Positions 11,027-20,637 of a DNA stretch of 64,000 bases are shown here, in pieces (the stretch's first letter is position 1; every line of letters starts with the position of its first letter). The notes under the pieces are model-generated. The model saw only the letters and a list, made by a program, of their open reading frames with translations, was not told the DNA's origin and searched no databases. Location: positions 1 to 64,000 of the forward strand of contig NZ_JAFBCV010000006.1 in the NCBI RefSeq assembly GCF_016907895.1, given 5' to 3'. Both the position numbers and the translations under genes were made by a program. This DNA is from Shouchella xiaoxiensis. GTDB lineage: Bacteria > Bacillota > Bacilli > Bacillales > Bacillaceae_D.

Positions 11027-11054
11027 TTGACGTTGTAAACAAATTAGGTAAAAT
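11027..11054 (+). promoter_or_regulatory. Sigma-A promoter of htpG
   Basis: TTGACG (11027-11032), 16-nt spacer, TAAAAT (11049-11054), directly upstream of the CIRCE operator. Confidence 0.7.
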
Positions 11055-11062
11055 GAAGATGG

Positions 11063-11089
11063 TTGGCACTCGCAAGAGTAGAGTGCTAA
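11063..11089 (+). promoter_or_regulatory. CIRCE operator (HrcA binding site) of htpG
   Basis: TTGGCACTC, 9 nt, GAGTGCTAA: the CIRCE consensus TTAGCACTC-N9-GAGTGCTAA with one change in the left arm. It sits at the expected transcription start, so HrcA repression and heat-shock induction are predicted. Confidence 0.93.
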
Positions 11090-11121
11090 AAAAGAATCAA
11101 TCGACAGAAGGAGTGTTTAAG

Positions 11122-12996
11122 ATGGAGAAAAAACAATTCCAAGCAGAATCCAAGCGTTTGCTGGAAATGATGGTAAATTCAATTTACTCTCAAAAAGAAA
11201 TCTTCCTACGTGAACTTATTTCAAACGCTAGTGATGCGATCGATAAAATGTACTACCGCTCACTCACTGACGATTCACTCGAATTTGAGCAAGAGAAATA
11301 TGCAGTTTTCATAGAAGCAAATAAAGACGCGCGGACATTGACGTTAAAAGATACTGGAATTGGTATGACAAAAGCTGAACTGGAAGCCAATTTAGGAACC
11401 ATTGCCAAGAGTGGCTCACTAGCATTTAAAAAAGAAAACGAGATTAAAGATGGACATGACATCATTGGTCAATTTGGTGTTGGATTTTACGCTGCTTTTA
11501 TGGTTGCTGATAAAGTATCGGTTCTCAGTCGTTCTGTCGATAGCGAAGAGGCGTTTCGTTGGGAATCTGATGGAACAGATGGTTATACAATTGAGCCGGC
11601 TGAGAAAAATGAAGTAGGAACCGAAATTACGCTTCATTTAAAAGAAAACGGTGATGAAGAGTCATTTGATGATTATTTAGAAGAGTACCGTCTTAAGCAA
11701 ATTATTAAAAAGTACTCTGATTTTATTCGCTACCCGATAAAAATGAATGTAACGGTAAGTAAGCCTAATGAAGAAAATGAAGACGAGTATACAGAATTCC
11801 AAGAAGAACAAACCATAAACAGTATGGTTCCTATTTGGCGCAAGAACAAAAGTGAACTAACAGATGATGATTATGAGCAATTTTACCAAGACAAGCGTTA
11901 TGGATTTGATAAACCGCTTGAGCATATTCACGTTGCTGTTGATGGCGCGGTTCGCTACAACGCGATCTTATTTATCCCGGAGAGTACACCTTTTGATTAC
12001 TATTCGAAGGAATTTGAAAAAGGACTTGAGCTTTACGCGAACGGCGTTTTGATTATGGAGAAGAGTGCGGAGCTTGTCCCAGATTACTTTAGCTTTGTAA
12101 AAGGAATGGTTGATTCAGAAGACCTTTCGCTGAATATTTCTAGAGAAATGCTGCAGCATGATCGCCAGCTCCAATTAATCGCAAAAAATATCAAGTCTAA
12201 AATTAAGAGCCAATTAAAAACAATGATGAAGAAAGAACCAGAGAAGTATGAAACGTTCTACAAAGCCTTTGGTCGTCAGCTTAAATTTGGTGTTTATAAT
12301 GATTTTGGTGCGAATAAGGATGATTTACAAGACTTGCTTATGTTCTATTCTTCAACGGAGAAAAAGCTTGTTTCTCTAACTGATTATGTTTCTAGAATGA
12401 AAGAAGATCAAACGCAGATCTACTATGCAACTGGTGAATCCATTGATCGCATTGCGAAGCTTCCACAAACTGAAATGGTCGCTGAGCAAGGTTATGAAAT
12501 TCTTTACTTCACTGAAGATGTAGATGAATTTGCAATTAAGATGTTGCGCTCTTACAGTGAAAAAGAATTCACTTCCGTTTCTAGCTCTGATTTAAAGTTA
12601 AACGATGAAAACAAAGAAGAAGAGGAAACTCAACCAGAGCATACGGAAATGTTTACTAAGATGAAAGAAATTCTTTCGGGTAAAGTTAAAGACGTTAGAG
12701 CTTCCAAGCGCTTAAAAACGCACCCCGTCTTCCTTGCAGCTGACGGTGAAATTACCCTTGAAATGGAAAAAGTTTTACAAGCTATGCCTGATAATCAACA
12801 TGTAAAAGCAGAAAAAGTGCTTGAATTAAACAGCAATCATGAAGTGTTTAAGTCACTTCAACATGCTTTTGATACTGATGAAGAAAAGCTATCGCTCTAT
12901 ACAAATTTATTGTATAGCCAAGCTTTATTAATTGAAGGGCTCCCGCTTGAAGATCCAGTTGAATTTACTAAAGATATGTGTAAAGTAATGATTTAA
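11122..12996 (+). CDS. htpG: Hsp90-family chaperone HtpG
   Basis: A 624-residue ATP-dependent chaperone. The N-terminal GHKL ATPase motifs are [20 protein letters not shown] and [12 protein letters not shown]; the middle domain carries the catalytic Arg in SREMLQ; and a C-terminal dimerisation domain follows. Length matches bacterial HtpG. GAAGGAG 8 nt before the ATG at 11122 sets the start; upstream codons overlap the CIRCE operator and cannot be the start. It is monocistronic, ending in a strong terminator. Confidence 0.97.
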   Translation: MEKKQFQAESKRLLEMMVNSIYSQKEIFLRELISNASDAIDKMYYRSLTDDSLEFEQEKYAVFIEANKDARTLTLKDTGIGMTKAELEANLGTIAKSGSLAFKKENEIKDGHDIIGQFGVGFYAAFMVADKVSVLSRSVDSEEAFRWESDGTDGYTIEPAEKNEVGTEITLHLKENGDEESFDDYLEEYRLKQIIKKYSDFIRYPIKMNVTVSKPNEENEDEYTEFQEEQTINSMVPIWRKNKSELTDDDYEQFYQDKRYGFDKPLEHIHVAVDGAVRYNAILFIPESTPFDYYSKEFEKGLELYANGVLIMEKSAELVPDYFSFVKGMVDSEDLSLNISREMLQHDRQLQLIAKNIKSKIKSQLKTMMKKEPEKYETFYKAFGRQLKFGVYNDFGANKDDLQDLLMFYSSTEKKLVSLTDYVSRMKEDQTQIYYATGESIDRIAKLPQTEMVAEQGYEILYFTEDVDEFAIKMLRSYSEKEFTSVSSSDLKLNDENKEEEETQPEHTEMFTKMKEILSGKVKDVRASKRLKTHPVFLAADGEITLEMEKVLQAMPDNQHVKAEKVLELNSNHEVFKSLQHAFDTDEEKLSLYTNLLYSQALLIEGLPLEDPVEFTKDMCKVMI

Positions 12997-12998
12997 TC

Positions 12999-13033
12999 AA
13001 AAAGGACAGAGGTTCTATACCTCTGTCCTTTTT
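12999..13033 (+). terminator. Terminator of htpG
   Basis: A 14-bp stem AAAAAGGACAGAGG / CCTCTGTCCTTTTT. Confidence 0.92.
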
Positions 13034-13219
13034 GATTTTCAAGAAACTGATCCTTTGGAAAAATTTTATTTGTATAATTTTTAAAGGTTCCTTGCAATTT
13101 TGTGAATGGATGTTTAACATTGTATAACATGTGGTACTTATCATAGAATTCCTTACTAAATTGTCAGATCTTTTACATAATGATTGATAATGGAAATGGA
13201 ACAGAAAGAAGGGTGAGAA

Positions 13220-14752
13220 ATGGCAGAAAACGTAAAGAAAAGCGGACCTTTTCAACGCTTTTTAGACATGATTGAAAGGGTTGGAAATAAATTACCACAC
13301 CCAGTTAATTTATTTGCAATCCTTGCTGGTTTAGTTCTTATTGCTTCCGCTATCATTGCAAGTTTCGGAGTTTCTGTTGATGATCCAGCTAATCCAGGAG
13401 AAACCGTAGAGGTTCAAAACTTATTGAGTGGCGAAGGTATTTCTTATATCTTTACGAGCATGGTCGACAATTTTATCGGGTTTGCGCCACTTGGTGTTGT
13501 TTTAGCAACAATGCTTGGTATTGGTATATGTGAACGTAGTGGGTTAATAAGTGCTGGTTTGAGAGGTTTTGTGCTTTCAATTCCAAACCGTCTTATTACA
13601 GCAGGACTTGTATTTGCGGCAGTTATGTCCAGCGTTGCTTCTGATGCAGGTTATGTTGTATTGCCTCCACTGGGAGCTGTTATATATGCTGCGCTTGGTC
13701 GACATCCACTTGCTGGTTTAGCAACAGCTTTCGCGGGTGTTTCAGGTGGATTCAGTGCGAATTTAATGTTATCAGCAACTGATCCGATGCTTGGTGAGAT
13801 GACAATGCAGGCTGCTGCTACCATTGATCCAGCGTATGCGGATCAAATGAACAATGCAATGAACTGGTGGTTTATTATTGTTTCCACCTTCTTAGTGACG
13901 TTTGTCATCACTCTAGTATCTGAAAAGGTTGTTGAACCTCGTTTAGGAAAATATAAGGGTGATTATACCGGGGATCTTGATAAACTGAAGCCAATTGAGA
14001 AAAAAGGGTTAATTTATGCATTGATTTCTTTTGTTATTTCAGCAGGTTTAATGAGCTTACTTGTTTTCCCTGAGTGGGGACCAATGCGTGGGACAGGCGA
14101 TAGCCCAATTGTTGTTTCACCGTTTATGGATTCACTTGTTGTTGTTATTCTATTATTATTCTTAATTCCAGGTTTGGTCTATGGGATTGTGACCAAAGCA
14201 ATTAAAAATGACAAAGACGTTGCAAACCAAATGTCAGATACAATGGCTTCAATGGGGATGTTCATCGTTCTTGCCTTTACTGCAGGTCAATTTGTCGCAT
14301 ATTTTAATGAATCAAATTTAGGGTTAGTTATGGGAATCTATGGTGGTGAGTTACTCACATCGCTTAATATGGATGGCATAATGGTCGTAATTGGTTTCTT
14401 AATTATCACTGCCTTTATCAACTTATTTGTTGGTAGTGCATCAGCGAAATGGGCAATGATGGCACCTGTTTTTGTGCCAATCATGATGCAAATCGGTTAT
14501 TCTCCTGAGCTAGCACAGGCAGTTTACCGTGTAGCCGATTCTTCTACAAATATCATTACACCACTAATGACTTATTTTGCAATTGTTATAGCGTTTGCAC
14601 AGAAATACGATAAGAATATGGGAATTGGGACATTAATTTCTGTTATGTTACCTTTCTCCATCTGGTTGTTAATTTCGTGGTCCGCTATGATTATTATTTG
14701 GATCTTCACAGGTCTTCCGCTAGGTCCAAATGCACCTGTTTTCTATCCTTAA
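13220..14752 (+). CDS. AbgT-family transporter
   Basis: A 510-residue inner membrane protein with about 12 hydrophobic segments, including the family-typical region ICERSGLISAGLRGFVLSIP, the stretch SVASDAGYVVLPPLGA, and the late NLFVGSASAKWAMMAPVFVPI. A soluble loop near residues 30-60 follows the first segment. AbgT proteins import p-aminobenzoyl-glutamate or export sulfonamides and para-aminobenzoate; the substrate here is unknown. AGAAGGGTGA precedes the ATG. It stands alone between two terminators. Confidence 0.92.
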   Translation: MAENVKKSGPFQRFLDMIERVGNKLPHPVNLFAILAGLVLIASAIIASFGVSVDDPANPGETVEVQNLLSGEGISYIFTSMVDNFIGFAPLGVVLATMLGIGICERSGLISAGLRGFVLSIPNRLITAGLVFAAVMSSVASDAGYVVLPPLGAVIYAALGRHPLAGLATAFAGVSGGFSANLMLSATDPMLGEMTMQAAATIDPAYADQMNNAMNWWFIIVSTFLVTFVITLVSEKVVEPRLGKYKGDYTGDLDKLKPIEKKGLIYALISFVISAGLMSLLVFPEWGPMRGTGDSPIVVSPFMDSLVVVILLLFLIPGLVYGIVTKAIKNDKDVANQMSDTMASMGMFIVLAFTAGQFVAYFNESNLGLVMGIYGGELLTSLNMDGIMVVIGFLIITAFINLFVGSASAKWAMMAPVFVPIMMQIGYSPELAQAVYRVADSSTNIITPLMTYFAIVIAFAQKYDKNMGIGTLISVMLPFSIWLLISWSAMIIIWIFTGLPLGPNAPVFYP

Positions 14753-14762
14753 TAAAAATGTA

Positions 14763-14795
14763 GACCGCCTCTGCTTAAGCAGAGGCGGTCTTTTT
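14763..14795 (+). terminator. Terminator of the AbgT-family gene
   Basis: A perfect 12-bp stem GACCGCCTCTGC / GCAGAGGCGGTC, loop TTAA, then five T. Confidence 0.93.
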
Positions 14796-14886
14796 CGTTG
14801 TTTAGTCCTTATTATTACAAAAGGATTCATTAAGTTTATCTAGAATGTATTGTATTGAGGTAAATGAAATAAGGGAGATGGAAGCA

Positions 14887-16086
14887 ATGACTACAATGCC
14901 AATGGATTTATTCTCAAAACAATTTCACCAAAGTCCTTATACGTACTATAAAGAGATTCGCGATCATCATCCATTTGCAAAAGTGAAGATTCATAATGGA
15001 ATTGCGCATTCATGGATGGCTTTTTCGTATGAAGCTGCTGAAGCGGTGCTAAGAGATGAGCGATTCATAAAAGATATGAGAACGGTCTTTCCTGATGATG
15101 TGACGGCGGAGAATTTAACACCGATTGCCCATAGCATGTTATTTGTTGATCCTCCTGACCATAGGCGTCTTAGAAGCCTTGTACAAAGAGGGTTTACACC
15201 AAAGAAGATTGGGCGATTAAGAGGAAGGATTGAAGAAATTGCCCAAGAACAAGCAGCATTAATGCATGGAAAAGAACAGATAGAGTTTATTGAAGCCTAT
15301 GCATTCCCAATTCCCATTATTGTAATATGTGAACTACTTGGTATCCCTTCTGAAGATCGTCTAGACTTTCAACGCTGGTCGAATGTGATGGTTGAGGTTA
15401 GCGATGAACCATCTTTTAATGAAGAATTTGAAACAGCAATGCATGAGTTTCATCATTACCTAGAGCAGCTACTTGAAGCAAAACGGTTGCAGCCTAAAGA
15501 AGATTTATTGTCAGAGTTAATTCAAGTAGAAGAAGGAGGGGATCGGTTAACGGTTCGAGAGCTATATGGTGTGATCATGTTATTAATTGTTGCTGGACAT
15601 GAGACTACCGTTAATTTAATTGCAAATGGAGTGTTAGCCTTATTAACACATCCAGACCAATTTGAACAACTAAAAAAAGATCCTTCCTTAACTTCACAAG
15701 CTATCGAAGAACTATTACGCTACAATGGTCCAGTTGAATTTAGCACAGACCGGTGGGCAAGGGAATCATTTGAGTTCATGGGGCAACAAGTTAAAAAAGG
15801 AGATCATGTGCTCGTTTCGTTAGCTTCGGCTGATAATGATCCGAATGTATTTAAAGAACCTGAAAAGCTCGATATTACGCGTGAGAAAAGTCCCCATCTT
15901 GCGTTTGGGAAAGGGATTCATTTTTGTTTAGGAGCACCACTGGCAAGGTTAGAAGGAGAGATTGCGATCCGCGTATTACTGGAAGCCTTTCCTAATCTGG
16001 CGCTTGATGCAGACCTACCAGAGTTAGAATGGCGCCAAAGTTTAATTATTCGAGGGCTAAAAAAATTACCAATAAAGTTGCGGTAA
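14887..16086 (+). CDS. Cytochrome P450 (CYP107/CYP109-like)
   Basis: A 399-residue soluble bacterial P450. Signature elements are DPPDHRRLRSLVQRGFTP, the I-helix oxygen-binding AGHETT near residue 237, ExxR in EELLR, and the heme loop FGKGIHFCLG with its Cys ligand. The ATG at 14887 lies 9 nt after AAGGGAG; a nearer ATG at 14878 abuts the site. Resemblance is to Bacillus YjiB-type P450s acting on fatty acids or terpenoids. No ferredoxin partner is adjacent, and the substrate is not predictable. Confidence 0.94.
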   Translation: MTTMPMDLFSKQFHQSPYTYYKEIRDHHPFAKVKIHNGIAHSWMAFSYEAAEAVLRDERFIKDMRTVFPDDVTAENLTPIAHSMLFVDPPDHRRLRSLVQRGFTPKKIGRLRGRIEEIAQEQAALMHGKEQIEFIEAYAFPIPIIVICELLGIPSEDRLDFQRWSNVMVEVSDEPSFNEEFETAMHEFHHYLEQLLEAKRLQPKEDLLSELIQVEEGGDRLTVRELYGVIMLLIVAGHETTVNLIANGVLALLTHPDQFEQLKKDPSLTSQAIEELLRYNGPVEFSTDRWARESFEFMGQQVKKGDHVLVSLASADNDPNVFKEPEKLDITREKSPHLAFGKGIHFCLGAPLARLEGEIAIRVLLEAFPNLALDADLPELEWRQSLIIRGLKKLPIKLR

Positions 16087-16090
16087 TAGC

Positions 16091-16127
16091 AAAAGCAGAA
16101 CCAACCCTGGGTTGGTTCTGCTTTTTA
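16091..16127. terminator. Bidirectional terminator between P450 and gbsB
   Basis: A perfect 15-bp stem AAAAGCAGAACCAAC / GTTGGTTCTGCTTTT, loop CCTGG. Confidence 0.92.
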
Positions 16128-16136
16128 ACGTCTAAA

Positions 16137-17345
16137 TTAAATGGTTGAAGGTACAAGGTTAAAGCAACGATTGTAGATCCACTCGTAATCTGATTGTGTT
16201 AAATCACGCGGATTACCAACAGTTTGTGGGTCTTTTAACGCTTCTTTTGACCAACGTTCTACTTGTTCAGGATCAACGCCTTGTGCTTCTAAAGTGGGTA
16301 CTTCAAGCTCTTCGACAAGTTCGTACATATATTTCACAGCTGCTTTGGCTGCCTCATTTGTTGTCATATTTGCTGTATCAATACCGAATGCTTGCGCAAT
16401 GCGTGCGAAGCGTCCAGGTGCACCCATCCAGTTAAATTCCATGACAGGACCCATCATCGCAGCCACACATTGACCGTGGGCAACTGGTACCATTCCGCCA
16501 AGCGATTGACTCATTGCGTGTGCTGCACCAGCTGATTCACTTCCGTAAGAAAGTCCAGCAAGCATTGCTGCTTGGGCCATACCATAACGAGCTTCTATAT
16601 CATCTCCGTCAGAATAAGCACGACGAATGTACGTTGCTGCATATTCAATGGCAAGTAAAGCAACCGCGTCCGTTACAGGTTGTGCATACTTCATTGTGTA
16701 ACATTCAACCGCGTGTGCGATTGCATCAATACCAGTCATAGCTGTTACATGTGGAGGCATTGATGTGTGAAGTTCTGGATCAATAATGGTAAGATGAGCG
16801 GCGATTAGCGGACCACCCGTATTAAATTTGTATTCACGCTCTTCATCTGTAATAACGGCCCATTGAGTTACTTCAGACCCTGTCCCTGCCGTTGTGGGAA
16901 TGGTTGCTAGTGTAGGTATGCGATTCTCTAAAGGTTTTTTCCCGTCAGCTGCTTCGTAATCAAGCACGCTACCTTCATGAGTCACTTCAACCCCAATGGC
17001 TTTTGCCGTATCCATTGATGATCCACCTCCGACAGCGACAAGACCATCACAGTCATTTTCAAGATAAAATGCAGAGCCTCGAGCAATTAAACGAGTTGGA
17101 GGATTTGGTTCTACTTCATTAAATAAAACCACCTCAACGCCTGCTTTTTTCAAGCTTTCTTCAACTGGTTTTGTTACGCCAGCTTTATAGATTCCTGGAT
17201 CCGTAACGAGAAGAACTTTCTTTGACCCATAAGCTTGCATCTCTTCACCTAGATTTTTAATAGCTCCGATACCGTGTTTAATTGCCGTTGGTACCTCAAA
17301 TGTATGATAACCTAGCATCGATTCTACTTTCATATGCATGCTCAT
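16137..17345 (-). CDS. gbsB: Choline dehydrogenase, iron-containing type III alcohol dehydrogenase
   Basis: A 402-residue enzyme, the same length as B. subtilis GbsB, which oxidises choline to betaine aldehyde. It has the nucleotide-binding GGGSSMDTAKAIG, the TTAGTGSEVT motif, and the metal-site region HAMSQSLGGMVPVAHGQC. GGAGAG lies upstream of the chosen ATG. Together with gbsA directly upstream it forms the two-step choline to glycine betaine pathway. A short 43-bp gap separates it from gbsA, so co-transcription is expected. Confidence 0.95.
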   Translation of the reverse strand: MSMHMKVESMLGYHTFEVPTAIKHGIGAIKNLGEEMQAYGSKKVLLVTDPGIYKAGVTKPVEESLKKAGVEVVLFNEVEPNPPTRLIARGSAFYLENDCDGLVAVGGGSSMDTAKAIGVEVTHEGSVLDYEAADGKKPLENRIPTLATIPTTAGTGSEVTQWAVITDEEREYKFNTGGPLIAAHLTIIDPELHTSMPPHVTAMTGIDAIAHAVECYTMKYAQPVTDAVALLAIEYAATYIRRAYSDGDDIEARYGMAQAAMLAGLSYGSESAGAAHAMSQSLGGMVPVAHGQCVAAMMGPVMEFNWMGAPGRFARIAQAFGIDTANMTTNEAAKAAVKYMYELVEELEVPTLEAQGVDPEQVERWSKEALKDPQTVGNPRDLTQSDYEWIYNRCFNLVPSTI

Positions 17346-17388
17346 TAAAATCTCTCCTTTTTCCTTTTTAGAATTTATGAACCTTCTA

Positions 17389-18858
17389 TTATTTGAACCA
17401 ACCAACTGGTTGAGGGTTCTTGTTACGGAAAATATGTTTTACTTCTGTATACTCCTCAAGTCCAATCTTACCAAGTTCGCGACCAAACCCAGATTGTTTA
17501 TAGCCTCCCCATGGCGCTTGTGCAAAGTATGGGTGGAAATCATTGATCCAAACCGTCCCCATACGTAGCTTCCCAGCAACCATTTCTGCTTTATCAATAT
17601 CCGTTGAGAATACAGCACCAGCAAGACCATAAATTGTATCGTTTGCTTTTGCAATGGCTTCATCTGCCGTTGTAAACGTCTCAACTGTTAAGACTGGACC
17701 AAAGACTTCCTCTTGGACGATACGCATATCATTTTTACAATTTGTAAAGATCGTCGGTTCTAAAAAGAAACCATTTTTTAAATCAGCTTGTTCTGGACGC
17801 TTTCCACCAACAGCAAGAGTCGCACCTTCATCAAGTCCAATTTGAATGTAACGCTCAACTTTTTCCCGGTGTTCTGCAGAAATAAGTGGGCCAGATTCAG
17901 TTGTTTCATCAAATCCATTCCCAAGCTTAATCCAAGCAGCTCGTTCAACTAACTTTTCAACGAACGCATCATGAATCGATTCTTCGACAAGCAGTCTTGA
18001 ACCGGCGGAACATACTTGACCTGCATGGAAGAAGACAGCGTTTAACGCTTGATCAACGGCTGTTTCAAAATCAGCGTCAGCAAAAACGATGTTTGGATTC
18101 TTACCACCAAGTTCAAGCGCGATTTTCTTCACGTTGCCGCTAGCTGCTTGCATAATCGTTTTTCCAGTCTCGATGCCACCGGTAAAGGAAACAAGGTCGA
18201 CATCATTGCTTTCTGAAAGAAGGGCACCAACTTCTGCGCCTGTTCCAAGTACAAGGTTAACAACCCCGGCAGGGAAACCAGCTTCTTCAAAGAACTCAAA
18301 TACTTTTGCTGTTGTAAGTGGTGTAATTTCACTTGGCTTGATAACGAGCGTATTACCAGCAGCGAGAGCAGGTGCTAGTTTCCACGCTGCTTGTAAGAGT
18401 GGATAATTCCAAGGGGTGATTTGTGTGCAAACACCAATTGGTTCTCGAACAACTTTGCTTGTTGAGTCTGGTAATGGGCTCTCAATTACTTCGCCGCCAT
18501 CTTTATCAGCAAGTCCTGCAAAGTAGAAAAAGACATTTGCAATATCGTCCATGTCACCTAGGCTTTCTTCTAGCGTTTTCCCGGTATCCAACGTTTCTAA
18601 GTGAGCTAATTCCTCACGGTTATCTTTGATTTTTTGTCCGACTAAACGAACCATTTCTCCACGTTCACTTGCAGGTGTGCTTGCCCAACTTCCTTCATCG
18701 CAAGCTTTTCGAGCAGCGGCGATTGCTTTTTCTGAGTCAGAGCGAGTGCCTTCACTAGCTGTAGCAATAACCTCTTGATTAAACGGGTTAATAATCTCTC
18801 GCTTATTTCCTTCAGTTGCTTCAGTCCACTCTCCATCTATATACATTTGGATGTGCAT
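17389..18858 (-). CDS. gbsA: Betaine aldehyde dehydrogenase
   Basis: A 489-residue NAD-dependent aldehyde dehydrogenase converting betaine aldehyde to the osmoprotectant glycine betaine. Motifs are ITPWNYPL, the general-base LELGGKN near residue 250, and the nucleophile Cys in GQVCSAGSR near residue 284. A conserved C-terminal segment, PYFAQAPWGGYKQSGFGREL, is typical of this enzyme. The start at 18858 has AAAGGTGG 7 nt upstream; an ATG six codons earlier overlaps that site. First gene of gbsAB, behind a palindromic operator. Confidence 0.96.
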   Translation of the reverse strand: MHIQMYIDGEWTEATEGNKREIINPFNQEVIATASEGTRSDSEKAIAAARKACDEGSWASTPASERGEMVRLVGQKIKDNREELAHLETLDTGKTLEESLGDMDDIANVFFYFAGLADKDGGEVIESPLPDSTSKVVREPIGVCTQITPWNYPLLQAAWKLAPALAAGNTLVIKPSEITPLTTAKVFEFFEEAGFPAGVVNLVLGTGAEVGALLSESNDVDLVSFTGGIETGKTIMQAASGNVKKIALELGGKNPNIVFADADFETAVDQALNAVFFHAGQVCSAGSRLLVEESIHDAFVEKLVERAAWIKLGNGFDETTESGPLISAEHREKVERYIQIGLDEGATLAVGGKRPEQADLKNGFFLEPTIFTNCKNDMRIVQEEVFGPVLTVETFTTADEAIAKANDTIYGLAGAVFSTDIDKAEMVAGKLRMGTVWINDFHPYFAQAPWGGYKQSGFGRELGKIGLEEYTEVKHIFRNKNPQPVGWFK

Positions 18859-18877
18859 CGGATAGCCACCTTTCATT

Positions 18878-18899
18878 TTGTTTAAAATATATTAAACAA
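18878..18899. promoter_or_regulatory. Candidate GbsR operator upstream of gbsA
   Basis: Perfect inverted repeat TTGTTTAA-N6-TTAAACAA located 20-41 bp before the gbsA start, between the promoter region and the ribosome binding site. A choline-relieved repressor (GbsR) is encoded next door. The assignment is inference from position. Confidence 0.55.
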
Positions 18900-18939
18900 T
18901 TAATACAAAAATAAATTTAACATTGATCGTTTATCTTGT

Positions 18940-18970
18940 CAAAAAAAGAACCTACCCTTTTTTAGGGAGG
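18940..18970 (-). terminator. Terminator of gbsR
   Basis: Read leftward, CCTCCCT and AGGGTAGG form a short imperfect stem followed by TTCTTTTTTT. It abuts the gbsR stop codon. Confidence 0.65.
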
Positions 18971-18971
18971 C

Positions 18972-19529
18972 TCAATTATCTTGTTTGTATCTTTCAATAA
19001 TGTCTTGTGCTAAATTGCCCTCTTTAAATTGTGTTACAAGTAAATCTAGAAACTCATAATAATCGAGCGAGGCTTTAATCTTTGCAAGCGTATATTCGGC
19101 TTCTTCCTGAATATCATCAGGTGTTTCTGGATTTTTAATAAGTGCTTCATATTGAGGGACAGCTTGTTCAATTGCTTTCATATTAACAGTACGTTCTCGT
19201 TCCCATCGGCGCGTAAAAAAGGACGTAAAAAATTTAAAAAAGTCTCTTTCCGCTTCATACAGATCTTTGCGTTCGCCTTTGCGGTAAACACGATGAATAA
19301 TATTTTCTTCCATTAGTTTGCGCACGCCAATACTCATACTACCCTTGCTCATTCCAAGTTCATCACGGAGCTCATTAAGATTCATCGGATGTTCATTCAA
19401 GTACAGGGTGGCATACAGTTGTCCAATGGAACGGTTCACTCCGTAAATGTCCATCGTATCAGCAATTCCATCTTTTATGATGGAATGAATACGGTCAATA
19501 TCGTCCCGTTGATTTGTTTCGTTTTCCAT
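18972..19529 (-). CDS. gbsR: Choline-responsive repressor GbsR
   Basis: A 185-residue MarR-like GbsR-family regulator with a winged helix-turn-helix (NLNELRDELGMSKGSMSIGVRKLMEE, about residues 50-75). The wing YRKGERKDLYEAE follows, then a long helical C-terminal part. In B. subtilis GbsR represses gbsAB and the choline importer opuB and is released by choline. AAAGGGG precedes the chosen ATG; a start 11 codons earlier lacks a site. Position next to gbsAB and an OpuAC-like gene fits this role. Confidence 0.93.
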   Translation of the reverse strand: MENETNQRDDIDRIHSIIKDGIADTMDIYGVNRSIGQLYATLYLNEHPMNLNELRDELGMSKGSMSIGVRKLMEENIIHRVYRKGERKDLYEAERDFFKFFTSFFTRRWERERTVNMKAIEQAVPQYEALIKNPETPDDIQEEAEYTLAKIKASLDYYEFLDLLVTQFKEGNLAQDIIERYKQDN

Positions 19530-19574
19530 GAAAACACCCCTTTTATCTTCTTCTTTGGTCAAATTGTAGCGTTA

Positions 19575-19604
19575 GTATATCTGCTTGCTTTAAAGAAAGC
19601 AAGA
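19575..19604 (-). promoter_or_regulatory. Promoter of gbsR with overlapping inverted repeat
   Basis: Read leftward: TTGCTT, 17-nt spacer, TATACT. The inverted repeat CTTGCTTT-AAAG-AAAGCAAG (19585-19604) covers the -35 and most of the spacer, a position suited to a repressor. Confidence 0.55.
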
Positions 19605-19635
19605 TCGTTGATTCTAATTATGAAAGCGTTATTCA

Positions 19636-19682
19636 TTGACAGATTAAATGGCTATGTTACTATTGTGTTTAAATTGTTCAAT
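19636..19682 (+). promoter_or_regulatory. Promoter of the OpuAC-like gene with a possible GbsR half-site
   Basis: TTGACA (19636-19641), 16-nt spacer, TACTAT. Just downstream, TGTTTAAA at 19665 matches 8 nt of the palindrome before gbsA, but the second arm is not conserved. Confidence 0.5.
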
Positions 19683-19725
19683 TCATTTTAAATTAATTTT
19701 ACAAAACTTTAAGGAGAGATGCAAG

Positions 19726-20583
19726 TTGCAAAAAAAATTATGGTCAATGATTGCGGTTGCTTCAATCGTATTAGCCGCATGTGGAAACGATGATACTAGT
19801 GAAGGCACAAATACAAAGGAAATTGAATTAACCTACGTTGCTTGGGATTCGGAACTTGCATCCAATCACGTTATTAAAGAAGCATTGGAACAAGCCGGTT
19901 ATGATGTCACATTAACGGTTGTTGAGCAAAGTGTCATGTGGCAAAGTGTCGCAGGTGGAGATGTAGATGGCCATGTTGCGGGATGGTTACCTGAGGACAT
20001 GCGTGCTGATTATGAACGCTATGAAAATGAGATTGTTGATTTAGGTGCTAATTTGGAAGGTGCTCAGACAGGTCTTGCTGTACCAACGTATATGGATGTT
20101 GAGAGCATTGCAGATTTAACGCCAGAAATTGTAAATGAAATAACCGGAATCGATGCTGGTGCCGGTGTGATGATCGCTACTGAAAAGGCGGTTGAAGAAT
20201 ATGATTTAGATTTGGCAATCTCTAGTAGTATGGATGCCTTTATGACGCAACAACTTGGAGATCGTTATGAAGCCGAAGAGCCAATTGTTGTGACCGCTTG
20301 GCAACCGCATTGGAAATTCAATTCCTATGATTTGCGGTTTTTAGAAGATCCATTGGGCGTGTTTGAAGCAAATGGAGAAATCCGGACAATTGTGCGAGAA
20401 GGTTTGGAAGAAGAAGATCCTGATGCATTCCGTATTCTGGATCAATTTTATTGGACTCCGGATGATATGAACGAAGTCATGCTTAATATCGCAGAAGAAG
20501 GCATGGACCCGGAAGATGCAGCGAAGTTATGGGTAGAAGATAATCAAGAACAAGTCGATGAATGGCTTGAAGGAGTCGAATAA
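19726..20583 (+). CDS. Glycine betaine/choline-binding lipoprotein (OpuAC-like)
   Basis: A 285-residue lipoprotein that starts at TTG, with AAGGAG 9 nt upstream. A signal peptide ends in the lipobox LAAC (Cys 19). The mature part resembles OpuAC: LTYVAWDSELASNHVIKE, WLPEDM and AWQPHWKFNSYDLRFLEDP, including Trp residues of the kind that build the aromatic ligand cage. No permease or ATPase gene is adjacent, so it must serve a transporter encoded elsewhere. The gbs context suggests choline or betaine as ligand. Confidence 0.9.
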   Translation: MQKKLWSMIAVASIVLAACGNDDTSEGTNTKEIELTYVAWDSELASNHVIKEALEQAGYDVTLTVVEQSVMWQSVAGGDVDGHVAGWLPEDMRADYERYENEIVDLGANLEGAQTGLAVPTYMDVESIADLTPEIVNEITGIDAGAGVMIATEKAVEEYDLDLAISSSMDAFMTQQLGDRYEAEEPIVVTAWQPHWKFNSYDLRFLEDPLGVFEANGEIRTIVREGLEEEDPDAFRILDQFYWTPDDMNEVMLNIAEEGMDPEDAAKLWVEDNQEQVDEWLEGVE

Positions 20584-20596
20584 AAGCAAAGATAAA

Positions 20597-20630
20597 CAGG
20601 GCAGTGCATAAGCAGCTGCCCTGCTTTTTT
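20597..20630 (+). terminator. Terminator of the OpuAC-like gene
   Basis: Stem CAGGGCAG / CTGCCCTG followed by CTTTTTT. Confidence 0.88.
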
Positions 20631-20637
20631 GTGTGAA

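Noticed and set aside
19619-19634. cre-like TGAAAGCGTTATTCA before the OpuAC-like promoter
   Set aside because: One extra base puts the second half out of register with the consensus.
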